In this document: positions 44,641-53,897 of the stretch, piece by piece
Numbering within the stretch: position 1 is the first letter of the stretch
Layout: each line of letters begins with the position of its first letter
From: Henriciella sp.
GTDB lineage: Bacteria > Pseudomonadota > Alphaproteobacteria > Caulobacterales > Hyphomonadaceae
DNA length: 64,000 nt
Direction: 5' to 3'
Assembly: GCA_030066975.1 (NCBI GenBank)
Contig: JASJAO010000002.1
Span: 62,001-126,000 of the forward strand
The notes under the pieces: model-generated
Database searches by the model: none
The model's input: the letters and a program-made list of their open reading frames with translations, nothing else
Told to the model about the DNA's origin: nothing
Position numbers and translations under genes: made by a program

Positions 44641-44961
44641 GTTCGGTGCCCGCCCTGGAGCGATGCGCCCTGATTTGAAACGTCACGTCTCCAGTCGAAT
44701 TTGTTATACCCTTTGGCGGTTTTCGGTAGTTTGAGAAGTTAATCCTGCTGATTCACGCCCGCCGACCGGAAAACTGACCAATAAATGAACACCGCTGATC
44801 ATATTGGAAGCCAGACATCGCCTCTCAATTGCACGAAATTAGGGCATATACCTCGGAGGTTGTGTTCGCGCGCCAAGCCGGGTCAAGACGACTTTGATTG
44901 CTTTTCCCTACTGCCAAACCTAGCCTGATCACCACCTGTTACGGTTTGAAGGGAGGGCTGA
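44641..44961. other. Divergent intergenic region between the ANTAR and SDR genes
   Basis: These 321 bases contain no gene that I can support. Both flanking genes start here and diverge, so it should hold two promoters, but no strong -35/-10 pair stands out. AGGGAGG before 44962 is the ribosome-binding site of the SDR gene. I looked for ANTAR-type hexaloops here on the minus strand and found none. Confidence 0.4.
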
Positions 44962-45699
44962 ATGATGCCTGCAAACGAGGCTTGCCTGGTGATTGGCGCA
45001 GGCGACGATACGGGAGCTGCGATTGGGCGCGCCTTCGCCAAGGAGGGCATGACGGCCTGTCTGGTGCGCCGCCCCCGGCATGCTGACGCGCTTGAAGCCC
45101 TCGCCCAATCCATTCGCGCATCGGGGCACCGCGCGGTCGCGCTTCCAACCGATGCGCGTGACGAAGACGCGATGGTCAACCTGATTGAGACGATTGAAAC
45201 CGACATCGCCCCAATCGAAGTCGCAGTGTTCAATATCGGCGCCAATGTCCAGTTTTCGATCCTGGAAATGACCTCTCGCGTGTATCGCAAAGTCTGGGAA
45301 ATGGCCTGTTTCTCGGGATTTCTCATGGGCCGGGAAGTCGCCAAACGCATGGTCGAGCGCGGGCACGGCACGATTATCTTTACCGGCGCAACCGCGAGCT
45401 TTCGCGGCAAGGAGAATCTCGCCGCCTTTGCAGGCGCCAAGCATGCGCTGAGAGCGCTCGCCCAATCCATGGCGCGTGAGCTGGGTCCGCGCAACATCCA
45501 TGTCGCCCATACGATTATTGATGGCGCGATCGATTCGAATTTCATTCGTGAGAATGTGCCGAACGTCGATAGCCTGAGGGACGAAGATGCGATCCTGAAC
45601 CCGGATCATATCGCGCAGAACTATGTCATGTTGCACAAGCAACCACGCACCGCCTGGACGCATGAGCTTGACTTGAGGCCCTGGAAAGAGACCTGGTAA
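44962..45699 (+). CDS. Short-chain dehydrogenase-like protein lacking the catalytic Tyr
   Basis: The 245-residue protein has the SDR Rossmann fold with a modified cofactor motif, VIGAGDDTGAAIGRAFAKEG, and VFNIGANVQFSILEM. The serine strand reads IIFTGATASFRG. The usual Tyr-x-x-x-Lys is replaced by FAGAKHALRAL, with Phe where Tyr should be and the Lys kept. Oxidoreductase activity by the normal mechanism is therefore doubtful. Similar FAGAKHA sequences occur in other SDR proteins as I recall, so this is a subgroup rather than a random mutation. AGGGAGG precedes the ATG. It is convergent with glpK. Confidence 0.8.
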   Translation: MMPANEACLVIGAGDDTGAAIGRAFAKEGMTACLVRRPRHADALEALAQSIRASGHRAVALPTDARDEDAMVNLIETIETDIAPIEVAVFNIGANVQFSILEMTSRVYRKVWEMACFSGFLMGREVAKRMVERGHGTIIFTGATASFRGKENLAAFAGAKHALRALAQSMARELGPRNIHVAHTIIDGAIDSNFIRENVPNVDSLRDEDAILNPDHIAQNYVMLHKQPRTAWTHELDLRPWKETW

Positions 45700-45713
45700 C
45701 GCGCTTCATACGC

Positions 45714-47207
45714 CTATGGTGTCAGCGTCTGGCGCATCGCGCTGTCCCAACCTGCAAGCAGCTTTTCGCGCTGCGCCTCTGTCATCGCTGGCTCGAACCG
45801 TTTGCCAGGGGTTGACCGGCCAGCCCAATCGGCTTCGCTGATCCAGCCGAGCTGAATGCCGGTTAGGGCAGCCGCGCCGAGCGCCGTCATTTCCATGAAG
45901 TCCGGTCGCTCCACCGGACGATCGCAGACGTCGGCAATGAACTGCATCAGCCAGTCATTCGCCGCCATGCCGCCATCGACGCGCAAGCGCGAGACGTCAG
46001 CGCCATCAGCCTGAAAGGCGCGCAAAAGATCATGGGTTTGATAAGCCGCCGATTCGAGACCAGCTCGAATAATATGTTCTGCCCGAGCCGCACGGGTCAG
46101 TCCGACAATCGTCCCGCGGGCATCGGCGTTCCAGTGCGGCGCGCCAAGGCCGGTAAAGGCTGGCACGAGATAGACACCGCCATTGTCGGGCAAGTCTGCC
46201 GCTTTCGCCTCGCTTTCAGCCGCATTGGCGATAAGGCCGAGATCATCGCGCAGCCATTGCACCACGGTCCCGGCATTAAAGATGGCACCCTCCAGCGCGT
46301 AAGCCGCGCTTCCACCGTCGATGCCATAGCCAATCGTGCCCAGCAGCCGATTGTCGGAATGCGGGCGCTGCGCTCCGGTATTGGCGACAAGAAACGCGCC
46401 CGTGCCATAAGTGATCTTGGCTGTTCCGGGTGTCAGACAGCCCTGCCCCACAAGCGCCGCCTGCTGGTCGCCGATCGCGGCAAGGATTGGAATAGCGCGG
46501 CCGAACAGGGCGGGATCTGTCTCGCCGAAATTTGCGCCGCTGGAGAGAACAGTTGGCAGCAATGTTGAGGGAACGCCAAGACGCGCGCACATGTCATCAC
46601 TCCAGGGCGTTCCCGGCGCGATCTGCAAAGGATAAAGCAATGTCCGGGACGCGTTGGTCATATCAGTGGCGTGAACGCGGCCTTGTGTCAGCTTCCAGAT
46701 CAGGAAGGTATCAACTGTCCCGAAGGCGAGCTCTCCGGCCTTCGCACGGGCCCGCGCGCCGCTCACATGGTCCAGCAGCCAGCCAATCTTGGTGCCGGAG
46801 AAATAGGGATCGATCAGAAGGCCGGTTTCTTTCTGAACCGCTGCCTCGGCCCCGGCCTCGCGCAGGGTTTGACAAGTCGCAGCGGTGCGCCGGTCTTGCC
46901 AGACAATGGCCGGAGCGATCGGCTCACCCGTGGCGCGGTCCCAGATCAGAGTCGTTTCGCGCTGATTGGTGATGCCAATCCCGGCAATCTGCTCCGCGCC
47001 ACCGACTTTGGCGATCACATCTCGGCAGACACTTAGCGTCCGGGCCCAGATATCTTCGCCGCTCTGTTCGACCCAGCCATCTGCGGGGTAAGACAGGCTG
47101 ATTTCTTCCTGGGCCTGGGCGACCGGTTCAAACTTGCGATTAAAGGCCATTGCCCGGGTCGATGTCGTGCCCTCATCAATGACGAGGATCAGGCCGGGGT
47201 CTGTCAT
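45714..47207 (-). CDS. glpK: Glycerol kinase
   Basis: GlpK phosphorylates glycerol to glycerol 3-phosphate, trapping it in the cell. The 497-residue FGGY kinase starts LILVIDEGTTSTRAMAFNRK, has GITNQRETTLIWDRATGEPI and IVWQDRRTAATCQ, the glycerol-site WLLDHVSGARARA, ITYGTGAFLVANTG, and LRVDGGMAANDWLMQFIADV at the ATP site. Length and motifs are normal. It diverges from glpD across a 251-base gap with two GlpR-like sites. No glycerol facilitator gene (glpF) is visible in the window. Confidence 0.96.
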   Translation of the reverse strand: MTDPGLILVIDEGTTSTRAMAFNRKFEPVAQAQEEISLSYPADGWVEQSGEDIWARTLSVCRDVIAKVGGAEQIAGIGITNQRETTLIWDRATGEPIAPAIVWQDRRTAATCQTLREAGAEAAVQKETGLLIDPYFSGTKIGWLLDHVSGARARAKAGELAFGTVDTFLIWKLTQGRVHATDMTNASRTLLYPLQIAPGTPWSDDMCARLGVPSTLLPTVLSSGANFGETDPALFGRAIPILAAIGDQQAALVGQGCLTPGTAKITYGTGAFLVANTGAQRPHSDNRLLGTIGYGIDGGSAAYALEGAIFNAGTVVQWLRDDLGLIANAAESEAKAADLPDNGGVYLVPAFTGLGAPHWNADARGTIVGLTRAARAEHIIRAGLESAAYQTHDLLRAFQADGADVSRLRVDGGMAANDWLMQFIADVCDRPVERPDFMEMTALGAAALTGIQLGWISEADWAGRSTPGKRFEPAMTEAQREKLLAGWDSAMRQTLTP

Positions 47208-47288
47208 GTCTGGTCTCCCATCCCGTATTCACACAGCGTATGGCAGCGCTGCCATGTGACCAGATCCAGCGAAGTCGCCCAACTGATC

Positions 47289-47308
47289 TGTTTTCGTATT
47301 CGAACATT
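47289..47308. promoter_or_regulatory. GlpR-like operator 1 (glpK-glpD gap)
   Basis: TGTTTTCGTA (47289-47298) followed by TTCGAACATT (47299-47308) fits the E. coli GlpR operator, two halves of the form ATGTTCG and CGAACAT, with the right half nearly exact. It lies about 80 bases before the glpK start. Confidence 0.5.
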
Positions 47309-47393
47309 TCGAGCTGAGTTGTCAATGTGAGACCACGAAATTTCGCAGAATGCGAGAGATATGCCGCTGATTTTTCTTCTATATCGATACTGA

Positions 47394-47413
47394 TTTTGTC
47401 GTTTACGAACATT
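47394..47413. promoter_or_regulatory. GlpR-like operator 2 (glpK-glpD gap)
   Basis: TTTTGTCGTT (47394-47403) followed by TACGAACATT (47404-47413) is a second match, again with a strong right half CGAACAT. It lies 45 bases before glpD. The two sites could let one repressor control both genes. Confidence 0.5.
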
Positions 47414-47458
47414 CGGGATTAAAGTATCATCCTTTTCGAACTGGGGAGAGCGGCAAAA

Positions 47459-48979
47459 GTGTATGACATACTCGTCATCGGAGGCGGCATTAATGGCGCC
47501 GGCATTGCGCGTGACGCCGCCGGGCGCGGCCTTAATGTGCTGCTGGTCGAAAAAGACGACCTTGCTTCACACACCTCGTCGGCGAGCACGAAGCTGATCC
47601 ATGGCGGTCTGCGCTATCTGGAACATTATGATTTCGGGCTGGTGCGTAAGGCTCTGATCGAACGCGAAGCGCTGTTGCGGGCCGCGCCGCACATTATCTG
47701 GCCGCTTCGATTTGTTCTGCCGCATGAGCAGAGCCTGCGGCCAAGCTGGCTGATCCGGATCGGTCTTTTCCTTTATGATCACCTCGGCGGACGTAAAGAA
47801 CTGCCCGCGACCCGCAGTGTGAAACGCACGAGCGATCCGATCTTCGCGCCGCTGAAATCGAGGTTCATCAAGGGGTTTGAGTATTCAGACTGCTGGGTTG
47901 AAGACAGTCGGCTCGTGGTGCTGAATGCCGTCGACGCAGCCCATCATGGCGCAGACGTCATGACCCGGACCGAATGCACCTCTCTGAAAGCAGAAGGCGG
48001 GATCTGGACAGCCAGACTGAAACACCCGGATCAAAGCGAGACCCGTGTGGAGGCGAGGACAGTCATCAATGCCGCCGGACCCTGGGTTGATCAGCTGGCC
48101 GCGCGCGCCGGGATCCGCCGCAATGCGCCGGATGTCAGACTGGTCAAAGGCAGCCACATTATTGTGCCGAAACTGTTCGATGATGAGCGCTGCTTCATCT
48201 TTCAGTCCGCCGACGGGCGTGTGATTTTTGCAATCCCTTATGAAAACGGGGCCTACACACTGATCGGGACAACAGACCTGCCCTTTGATGAAGACCTGAA
48301 CCAGGTTGAAGCGAGCGCGGAAGAGATCGCGTATCTGTGTGAGGTTTCAAACACCTATTTCGAACGTCAGATCACGCCAGGCGATGTCGTATCAACTTAT
48401 GCCGGGGTTCGTCCGCTGTATGAAGATCAGGCCGCTGATGCGTCTTCGGTGACGCGAGATTACGTTCTGAAAACCGACACGATTGCAAATGCTCCATTTC
48501 TCTCGGTCATTGGCGGCAAGATCACCACTTATCGCAAGCTTGCCGAAGACGTGATGAAGCAGCTGGCCGAGACGTTTCCGAACATGACCGGCCCGTGGAC
48601 CGCAGAGCGCCCCTTGCCGGGCGGCGACATACCGGGCGGTGACTTTGAGGCTTATCTGGAGGCTTGCCGGAAAGACTATCCGTGGCTGCCGCCGGAACTC
48701 TTACACCGCCTGCTTCGCACCCACGGAACACAGATCCAGGTGCTGCTTAAGAACGCGAAGTCTCTGGACGATCTTGGTCGGCACTTTGGGGCCGGTCTGT
48801 ACGAGCGTGAGATCGACTATCTCATCGAGCATGAGTTTGCGCACACAGCTGAGGACATTCTCAAACGGCGGACCAAACTCGGCTTGCATATGCACCAGGA
48901 CGACATCTCCGGGGTCCGCGACCATTTTGAAGATCGTTCGGTCGCCCTGCAGGCGTCGGCTTCCGCACTGCAGCCCTAG
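47459..48979 (+). CDS. glpD: Glycerol-3-phosphate dehydrogenase (FAD-dependent)
   Basis: GlpD oxidises glycerol 3-phosphate to dihydroxyacetone phosphate and passes electrons to quinone at the inner membrane. The 506-residue protein starts with the FAD motif YDILVIGGGINGAGIARDAAGRG, then LASHTSSASTKLIHGGLRYLE, VINAAGPWVDQLAA, GSHIIVPKLFDDERCFIFQ and IGTTDLPFDEDLNQVE, all typical. The C-terminal domain ends near EDILKRRTKLGLHM. I read a GTG start at 47459, with GGGGAGAG eight bases upstream. The symporter gene follows 53 bases later. Confidence 0.95.
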   Translation: MYDILVIGGGINGAGIARDAAGRGLNVLLVEKDDLASHTSSASTKLIHGGLRYLEHYDFGLVRKALIEREALLRAAPHIIWPLRFVLPHEQSLRPSWLIRIGLFLYDHLGGRKELPATRSVKRTSDPIFAPLKSRFIKGFEYSDCWVEDSRLVVLNAVDAAHHGADVMTRTECTSLKAEGGIWTARLKHPDQSETRVEARTVINAAGPWVDQLAARAGIRRNAPDVRLVKGSHIIVPKLFDDERCFIFQSADGRVIFAIPYENGAYTLIGTTDLPFDEDLNQVEASAEEIAYLCEVSNTYFERQITPGDVVSTYAGVRPLYEDQAADASSVTRDYVLKTDTIANAPFLSVIGGKITTYRKLAEDVMKQLAETFPNMTGPWTAERPLPGGDIPGGDFEAYLEACRKDYPWLPPELLHRLLRTHGTQIQVLLKNAKSLDDLGRHFGAGLYEREIDYLIEHEFAHTAEDILKRRTKLGLHMHQDDISGVRDHFEDRSVALQASASALQP

Positions 48980-49032
48980 AACGTTTAATGAAGCGGAATA
49001 AGACAAAGAACACGCGGTGAGGATACGCTGAC

Positions 49033-50598
49033 ATGAACATGCTGCAGATTGGGATTTTCGTCGGGATCACCGCGCTGATCGGGTTTCTGACCTATCTCGG
49101 TTGTCGCAACGCGCCGTCGGGGGATCGCGGTTCCGATAAGGACTATTTCCTCGCAAATGGCGGTCTCAGCTGGTATTTCGTGGCCGGGTCGATCACCCTG
49201 ACCAATCTTTCGACCGATCAGCTGGTTGGCATGAATGGCAATCAGATGTTGCTGCTCGCCTGGTGGGAGCTCGCCGCCGTGGTTGGCCTGCTCATTCTCG
49301 CCTTCGTCTTCATCCCGATCTATTATCGCAACAATTGTACAACCACGACCGAGCTGTTGCAGCGCAAGTTCGACAACAAACATATTCGCGCGCTGATTTC
49401 ACTGCTGTTCCTGCTCGGCAATCTGTTCATTTTCCTGCCCGCGATTCTGTATGGCGGGTCACTCTTCCTGAAATCAACGACCGGCGCAGACTTCTCACCC
49501 CTGTTTGGCGAACGCCTGTTTGAAGGCAGCGCGATCGAAGTTGATTCGACCATTTTTGTGATGTCGATTGCGTTTGCGATTGTTGGCGCGCTCTACGCCA
49601 TCCTGGGCGGCCTGCGCGCGGTCGCCATCTCTGACACCTATAGCGGGGTGTTGATCCTGTCGCTCGCTCTGCTGGTGGTGTTCCTGGCGCTGCAGGCCAT
49701 CAATTGGGACTTTTCAGGCATACCGGCTGAGCGCATGGACATGTTTATCGGCAGCACGCTGGAGGATGGCAGCGAGACGCCGATTCCCTGGCACACTTTG
49801 CTCACCGGCATGATCTTCATTCAGATCTTCTACTGGAGCACCAACCAGACGATCACGCAGCGCGCCATGGCCTCCCCAACTGTGGAGGAGGCCCGCAAGG
49901 GCATCCTTGCGGCGGCTGGCATTCGCTTGCTGATTGTCCCGGTGATTGTCGTTCTGCCTGGCGTCATCGCTTATAAGCTGTACGGCGATATCGGGGATGC
50001 GGCCTATGGCCAGATTGTCGGAGACATTCTGCCCCCGGTCCTGTCCGGCGCGTTTGCCGCCGCCCTCGCAGCCGCGGTTCTGACGACGTTTAACAGCATC
50101 CTGAACGCCTCTGCCGCCCTGTATGTGTGCGACTTGCACGAGTCCTATATTGAGGAAGCGCGAGATGTACCGAAGCTCAGCTTCTATGTCTCGGTCGCGA
50201 TGACGGTGCTCGCAATCGCTCTGGTGCCGGTCTTTGCGTCGCAGGAGAGCATCATCAATACAGTGCAACAGCTTTATGGTCTGCTCTCAATGCCAATCCT
50301 GTCAGCGTTCGTTGTTGGTCTTGCCTTTCGCAATGTCAGTGCCTGGGCGGCGATTATCGGCGTTGTTACGGGCGTTCTGGTCTATGCGGTGTTCAGTTAT
50401 CACCTGTACCAATATGTCGGGATTTCGCTTGATGAGGGCCTCGGCGCGAGCCTCTCCAGCGTGCACTACATCCACTATATGTTTGTCACGCTGATCGCGA
50501 GCATCGCAACCGCGCTTCTGGCTAATCTGGTGATATTCGGACGCAAAGCCAGCCTGACGCTCGGCCAGCCTGCTATGGAGCCGGCTTCTGGATCGTGA
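49033..50598 (+). CDS. Sodium:solute symporter (SSS family), substrate unknown
   Basis: The 521-residue protein has about 13-14 membrane helices and the SLC5/vSGLT layout: KDYFLANGGLSWYFVAGSIT in the first repeat, STDQLVGMNGNQ, ALYAILGGLRAVAISDTYSG and IFYWSTNQTITQRAMASPT in the middle. The family uses the Na+ gradient to import sugars, polyols or acids. It stands between glpD and a GlpR-like gene, with galactose genes beyond, so glycerol, galactose or an oligosaccharide are candidates. It converges on the DeoR-type regulator with three bases between stop codons. Confidence 0.88.
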   Translation: MNMLQIGIFVGITALIGFLTYLGCRNAPSGDRGSDKDYFLANGGLSWYFVAGSITLTNLSTDQLVGMNGNQMLLLAWWELAAVVGLLILAFVFIPIYYRNNCTTTTELLQRKFDNKHIRALISLLFLLGNLFIFLPAILYGGSLFLKSTTGADFSPLFGERLFEGSAIEVDSTIFVMSIAFAIVGALYAILGGLRAVAISDTYSGVLILSLALLVVFLALQAINWDFSGIPAERMDMFIGSTLEDGSETPIPWHTLLTGMIFIQIFYWSTNQTITQRAMASPTVEEARKGILAAAGIRLLIVPVIVVLPGVIAYKLYGDIGDAAYGQIVGDILPPVLSGAFAAALAAAVLTTFNSILNASAALYVCDLHESYIEEARDVPKLSFYVSVAMTVLAIALVPVFASQESIINTVQQLYGLLSMPILSAFVVGLAFRNVSAWAAIIGVVTGVLVYAVFSYHLYQYVGISLDEGLGASLSSVHYIHYMFVTLIASIATALLANLVIFGRKASLTLGQPAMEPASGS

Positions 50599-50601
50599 TC
50601 G

Positions 50602-51381
50602 CTAGTCGGCGACGTGCAGCTCGACGTCTGAAGCCTCTATCGCATCGAGAAACGGCCGTGGTGGCATGCGGTCGGTAAATAGATGATCGATGTCTGAGTA
50701 ATGGCCGAGCCGCATCATTGCGCGGCGGCCAAACTTGGAAGAATCCGCGACCAGATAGACCGATCGTGAGTTTTGAATAATCGCCTGCGCGCTGCGGATT
50801 TCCTGATAGTCGAAATCGACCAGCGTACCGTCTTCATCAATGCCACTAATCCCGATCACGCCGATATCGAGCCGAAAGCCTTTCAGAAAATCCGTGGTCG
50901 CTTCTCCAACAATCCCGCCATCTGAGGGCCGAACAAAACCGCCGGCAATCATTACATCTGCGCCTTCGGTTTCGCGCATCATGTTGGCGATATTGATGTT
51001 GTTGGTGACAATCCGCAGGTCCTTGCGCGTGGTCAGCTCTGCGGCGAGCGCTTCCGTCGTGGTGCCAATGTTCAGGAACAAGGATGCGCCATCAGGGATG
51101 CGCGCCGCGGCCAGCCGGGCGATCCGGCGTTTCGCTTCCATGCCCTCATTCACGCGGTCCTGGTAGGGCTGGTTATAGGCATTGCCGATCCGCCCTGCCC
51201 CGCCATGAAAACGCTCAATCAGGTCCAGCTCGCACAGTGTGTTGATGTCGCGGCGAATGGTTTGCGGCGTCACACCGAACTGGCGCACCAGCTGCTCTGT
51301 TGCGACATAGCCCTGCGATCGCACCAGTTCGAGTATATCTTTCTGGCGCACGGGGAGGTTCGCCATTTCTGAAATGCTCAT
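50602..51381 (-). CDS. glpR: DeoR-family repressor, GlpR-like
   Basis: The 259-residue protein has an N-terminal DeoR helix-turn-helix (RQKDILELVRSQGYVATEQLV then RQFGVTPQTIRRDINTLCE) and a C-terminal sugar-phosphate sensor domain with LFLNIGTTTEALAAEL, RIVTNNINIANMM and GVIGISGIDEDGTLVDFDYQE. GlpR responds to glycerol 3-phosphate. Two GlpR-type operators between glpK and glpD support this identity. It might also act on the neighbouring galactosidase gene, but the palindrome there has a different sequence. Confidence 0.82.
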   Translation of the reverse strand: MSISEMANLPVRQKDILELVRSQGYVATEQLVRQFGVTPQTIRRDINTLCELDLIERFHGGAGRIGNAYNQPYQDRVNEGMEAKRRIARLAAARIPDGASLFLNIGTTTEALAAELTTRKDLRIVTNNINIANMMRETEGADVMIAGGFVRPSDGGIVGEATTDFLKGFRLDIGVIGISGIDEDGTLVDFDYQEIRSAQAIIQNSRSVYLVADSSKFGRRAMMRLGHYSDIDHLFTDRMPPRPFLDAIEASDVELHVAD

Positions 51382-51453
51382 TACAGTTCTGTCCCGGTTT
51401 CCACAGCAACAAGTTTCGTGGAGGGCCCAATCCCTGTCAAACCCAGAGCTGCT

Positions 51454-53595
51454 TTAGATTTTCTGCAAATGGAAGATCAGGCAGGTTTCCGGATGCAGAA
51501 GTGGGATCTGCAGTCCTAAATGCATCAGCGCTTCTCCGGGGGCGATCAGTCCCTCACCGGCAAGCCCGGTCCCCTCCAGGATTGAGGGCCTGCTGATAGA
51601 TCGGACCGGATCGGGCCAGACAATGCGCGTGCGATAGCTTTTGGCCGCGTCCAGACCAGCAAAGAACACGCGGCCCGGCAGCGTTTCGCGGTGCCCTGTC
51701 AAATTGCACCATGAAAACAAAGCCTCTGATTGATCGTCCGACACCACGCCGATGGCATTGACATGATCCGGCGTTTCCAGACGATGAAACTCACCGGTAT
51801 GGATCAGGTCGCGATGGCGTTTGTGCAGCGCGATCCCGGCCTTCAGAATGTTCAGATCGGCCGCGCTTTCCTGCAGCAGATCAAGCTCCATACCCATATG
51901 TCCGAACAGGGCCGTTGCCACGCGGAGCTGCATGCTGAGCCGTCGCCCGGTAATGTGACAGGTTTCAGGCCCAACATGCGCCCCCATCACAGCCAGTGGG
52001 AAGAAGTGTGAGGCGCCGCGTTGAATGCGCTGGCGGTCGAGCGCGTCATTGCTGTCAGAGGTCCAGATCCGGTCTGTGTGTCTCAGAATGCCATAATCGG
52101 CGCGCCCGCCGCCGGACGAACAGCTTTCAATCTCCAGATCCGGATGGTGCGCGCGAAGGCGTTCGATCAGGGCGTAGAGCGCGCGGGTTTGCTGGCTGCC
52201 TGCGGGCCGGCCGCGACTACCGGGATGATGAATGTCGCGGTTCATATCCCATTTGATATAGCTGATCTCGTATTCGCTCAGCACTTTGTGCAAGCGATCG
52301 AACAGGTAATCGCACACTTCTGGGCGCGAGAGATCGAGCGTATATTGGCCACGAAACGGCACCTGATCCACGCCATCAGCCTGCAGGACCCAATCGGGAT
52401 GGGCGCGGTAGAGATCGCTGTCCGGATTGACCATTTCGGGCTCGAACCAGAGGCCGAACTCCATGCCGAGACCGGTCACATGCTCCACCAGCGGCCCGAG
52501 ACCGTCAGGATAGACATCCGGCGAGGGCCACCAATCCCCGAGCCCGGCCTTGTCGCCCCGCCGTCCACCAAACCAGCCATCATCCAGAATGAAGCGCTCG
52601 GCGCCGACATCTGCGGCCTTTTCAGCGAGTTCGAACAGGGTGCTGCGATCATGGTCGAAATAGACCGCTTCCCAGGTATTGTAGTGGATCGGTCGCGGCT
52701 TCTGGGCGATCCGGTCGTTCAGAATGGCGGTTTGCACGTGGCTATGAAATAGCCGTGACAGCGCGCTGAAGCCCTGATCGCTGACCCCGGCATAGAGACA
52801 GGGGGATCGGTAGGTCTCCCCCGGGTTCAGACTCATCTCGCCGGGGAAGAACAGTTCCCCCATTTGCACAAAACTGCGCCCGTCGCTCAGCCGGTCCACG
52901 CAAACCCGGCTATTGCCGCTCCAGCCAAGGTGAAAGCCAAAACAGAGACCGTTTTGCTCGTTTGTCTCGGCTGCGCCGCAGATCAGTGCGGGGAAACTGT
53001 CATGGCTGGTGCGGCCTTTACGATTGTCACGAACATAGCTGCCGGTGAAGGGCGGGATAGGTTCGAGCTGAAACTCCCCGGCCCAACGCCCGGTAAAGCC
53101 GAACAGTCGCGTTGCCCGCGGGTCGAGTGGCAAGCTGGCCGCCGAACAGCGCTCAATCGAAAGCGGGCTGTCGCCAATATTCTCAATCTCGGTTTCACAG
53201 ACGAGAATTTGGCTGTCCGGATTGAGGTGGATGATGTGGGTGGCCTGGACGCCCGTATTCTCATCCCGACAGACCAGTTCGACCGTGTTCGGGGCCGGGC
53301 GGCGGACAGTCGTCACCGCAAAGACGCTGGCCCAATCCTCGCCGGACCGATGAGCAGAGAAACCCGGTTGCCCCGCCACGCCGGAGCCGAGTTCATTGAT
53401 CAGTGAGCCGGGCACTTCGACATCCGCGCTGCCCGGCGCGTGTTGGCGCGTGAGCATGGCGCGCATCGTGTCAGGATCGCTTAGAGACAATCTCGGCCCC
53501 CAATACAGAAGGCTTGGACGCTGACCGAGATGACATGCGAGCACCAGAGAGGTGCCGCCCGCATCCAAGCAGATGTATCCGTTACGCTCTTGCAT
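51454..53595 (-). CDS. Alpha-galactosidase, GH36
   Basis: The enzyme removes terminal alpha-galactose from raffinose-type sugars or galactomannan fragments. The 713-residue GH36 protein has an N-terminal beta-supersandwich and a barrel with RFILDDGWFGGRRGDKAGLGD, FGLWFEPEMVNPDSDLY, the nucleophile Asp in ISYIKWDMNRDIHHPGS, and SCSSGGGRADYGILRHTDRI with the acid/base region TSDSNDALDRQRIQ. No signal peptide is seen, so it is cytoplasmic and needs an importer. I chose the ATG at 53595; the frame extends to a TTG at 53616. It diverges from galT. Confidence 0.93.
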   Translation of the reverse strand: MQERNGYICLDAGGTSLVLACHLGQRPSLLYWGPRLSLSDPDTMRAMLTRQHAPGSADVEVPGSLINELGSGVAGQPGFSAHRSGEDWASVFAVTTVRRPAPNTVELVCRDENTGVQATHIIHLNPDSQILVCETEIENIGDSPLSIERCSAASLPLDPRATRLFGFTGRWAGEFQLEPIPPFTGSYVRDNRKGRTSHDSFPALICGAAETNEQNGLCFGFHLGWSGNSRVCVDRLSDGRSFVQMGELFFPGEMSLNPGETYRSPCLYAGVSDQGFSALSRLFHSHVQTAILNDRIAQKPRPIHYNTWEAVYFDHDRSTLFELAEKAADVGAERFILDDGWFGGRRGDKAGLGDWWPSPDVYPDGLGPLVEHVTGLGMEFGLWFEPEMVNPDSDLYRAHPDWVLQADGVDQVPFRGQYTLDLSRPEVCDYLFDRLHKVLSEYEISYIKWDMNRDIHHPGSRGRPAGSQQTRALYALIERLRAHHPDLEIESCSSGGGRADYGILRHTDRIWTSDSNDALDRQRIQRGASHFFPLAVMGAHVGPETCHITGRRLSMQLRVATALFGHMGMELDLLQESAADLNILKAGIALHKRHRDLIHTGEFHRLETPDHVNAIGVVSDDQSEALFSWCNLTGHRETLPGRVFFAGLDAAKSYRTRIVWPDPVRSISRPSILEGTGLAGEGLIAPGEALMHLGLQIPLLHPETCLIFHLQKI

Positions 53596-53663
53596 TAGCC
53601 ATCCTGCCCCAGTCAATTTTTCAGGACACTAGGCCAATTTCCTCTGGCTGGCGACATGTTTGT

Positions 53664-53686
53664 ATTCGACAATTCAGTTGTCGAAT
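53664..53686. promoter_or_regulatory. Perfect inverted repeat between the alpha-galactosidase gene and galT
   Basis: ATTCGACAA (53664-53672) and TTGTCGAAT (53678-53686) flank TTCAG. The nine-base arms are exact. It lies 69 bases before the alpha-galactosidase start and 212 bases before galT, a natural place for a repressor controlling both. The sequence does not match the GlpR sites. Confidence 0.6.
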
Positions 53687-53897
53687 CCGAACGCGGCTCG
53701 GTCGACACCGAGCGTTTTAGAGCAACCGTGAAACTCACCCTGTTCGCAATGACTACAGCCAATCACACGACCGCGAACCAAGAGCCATTAACGGGCCTGG
53801 TGGAACCGACAATTAGAATAGATTTTTCAGAACTGATCGAATACGAACGCGTGGCAGGGGCCGTCGAGGCGGTGGATCTTGCTGGAGGACTATCCGC

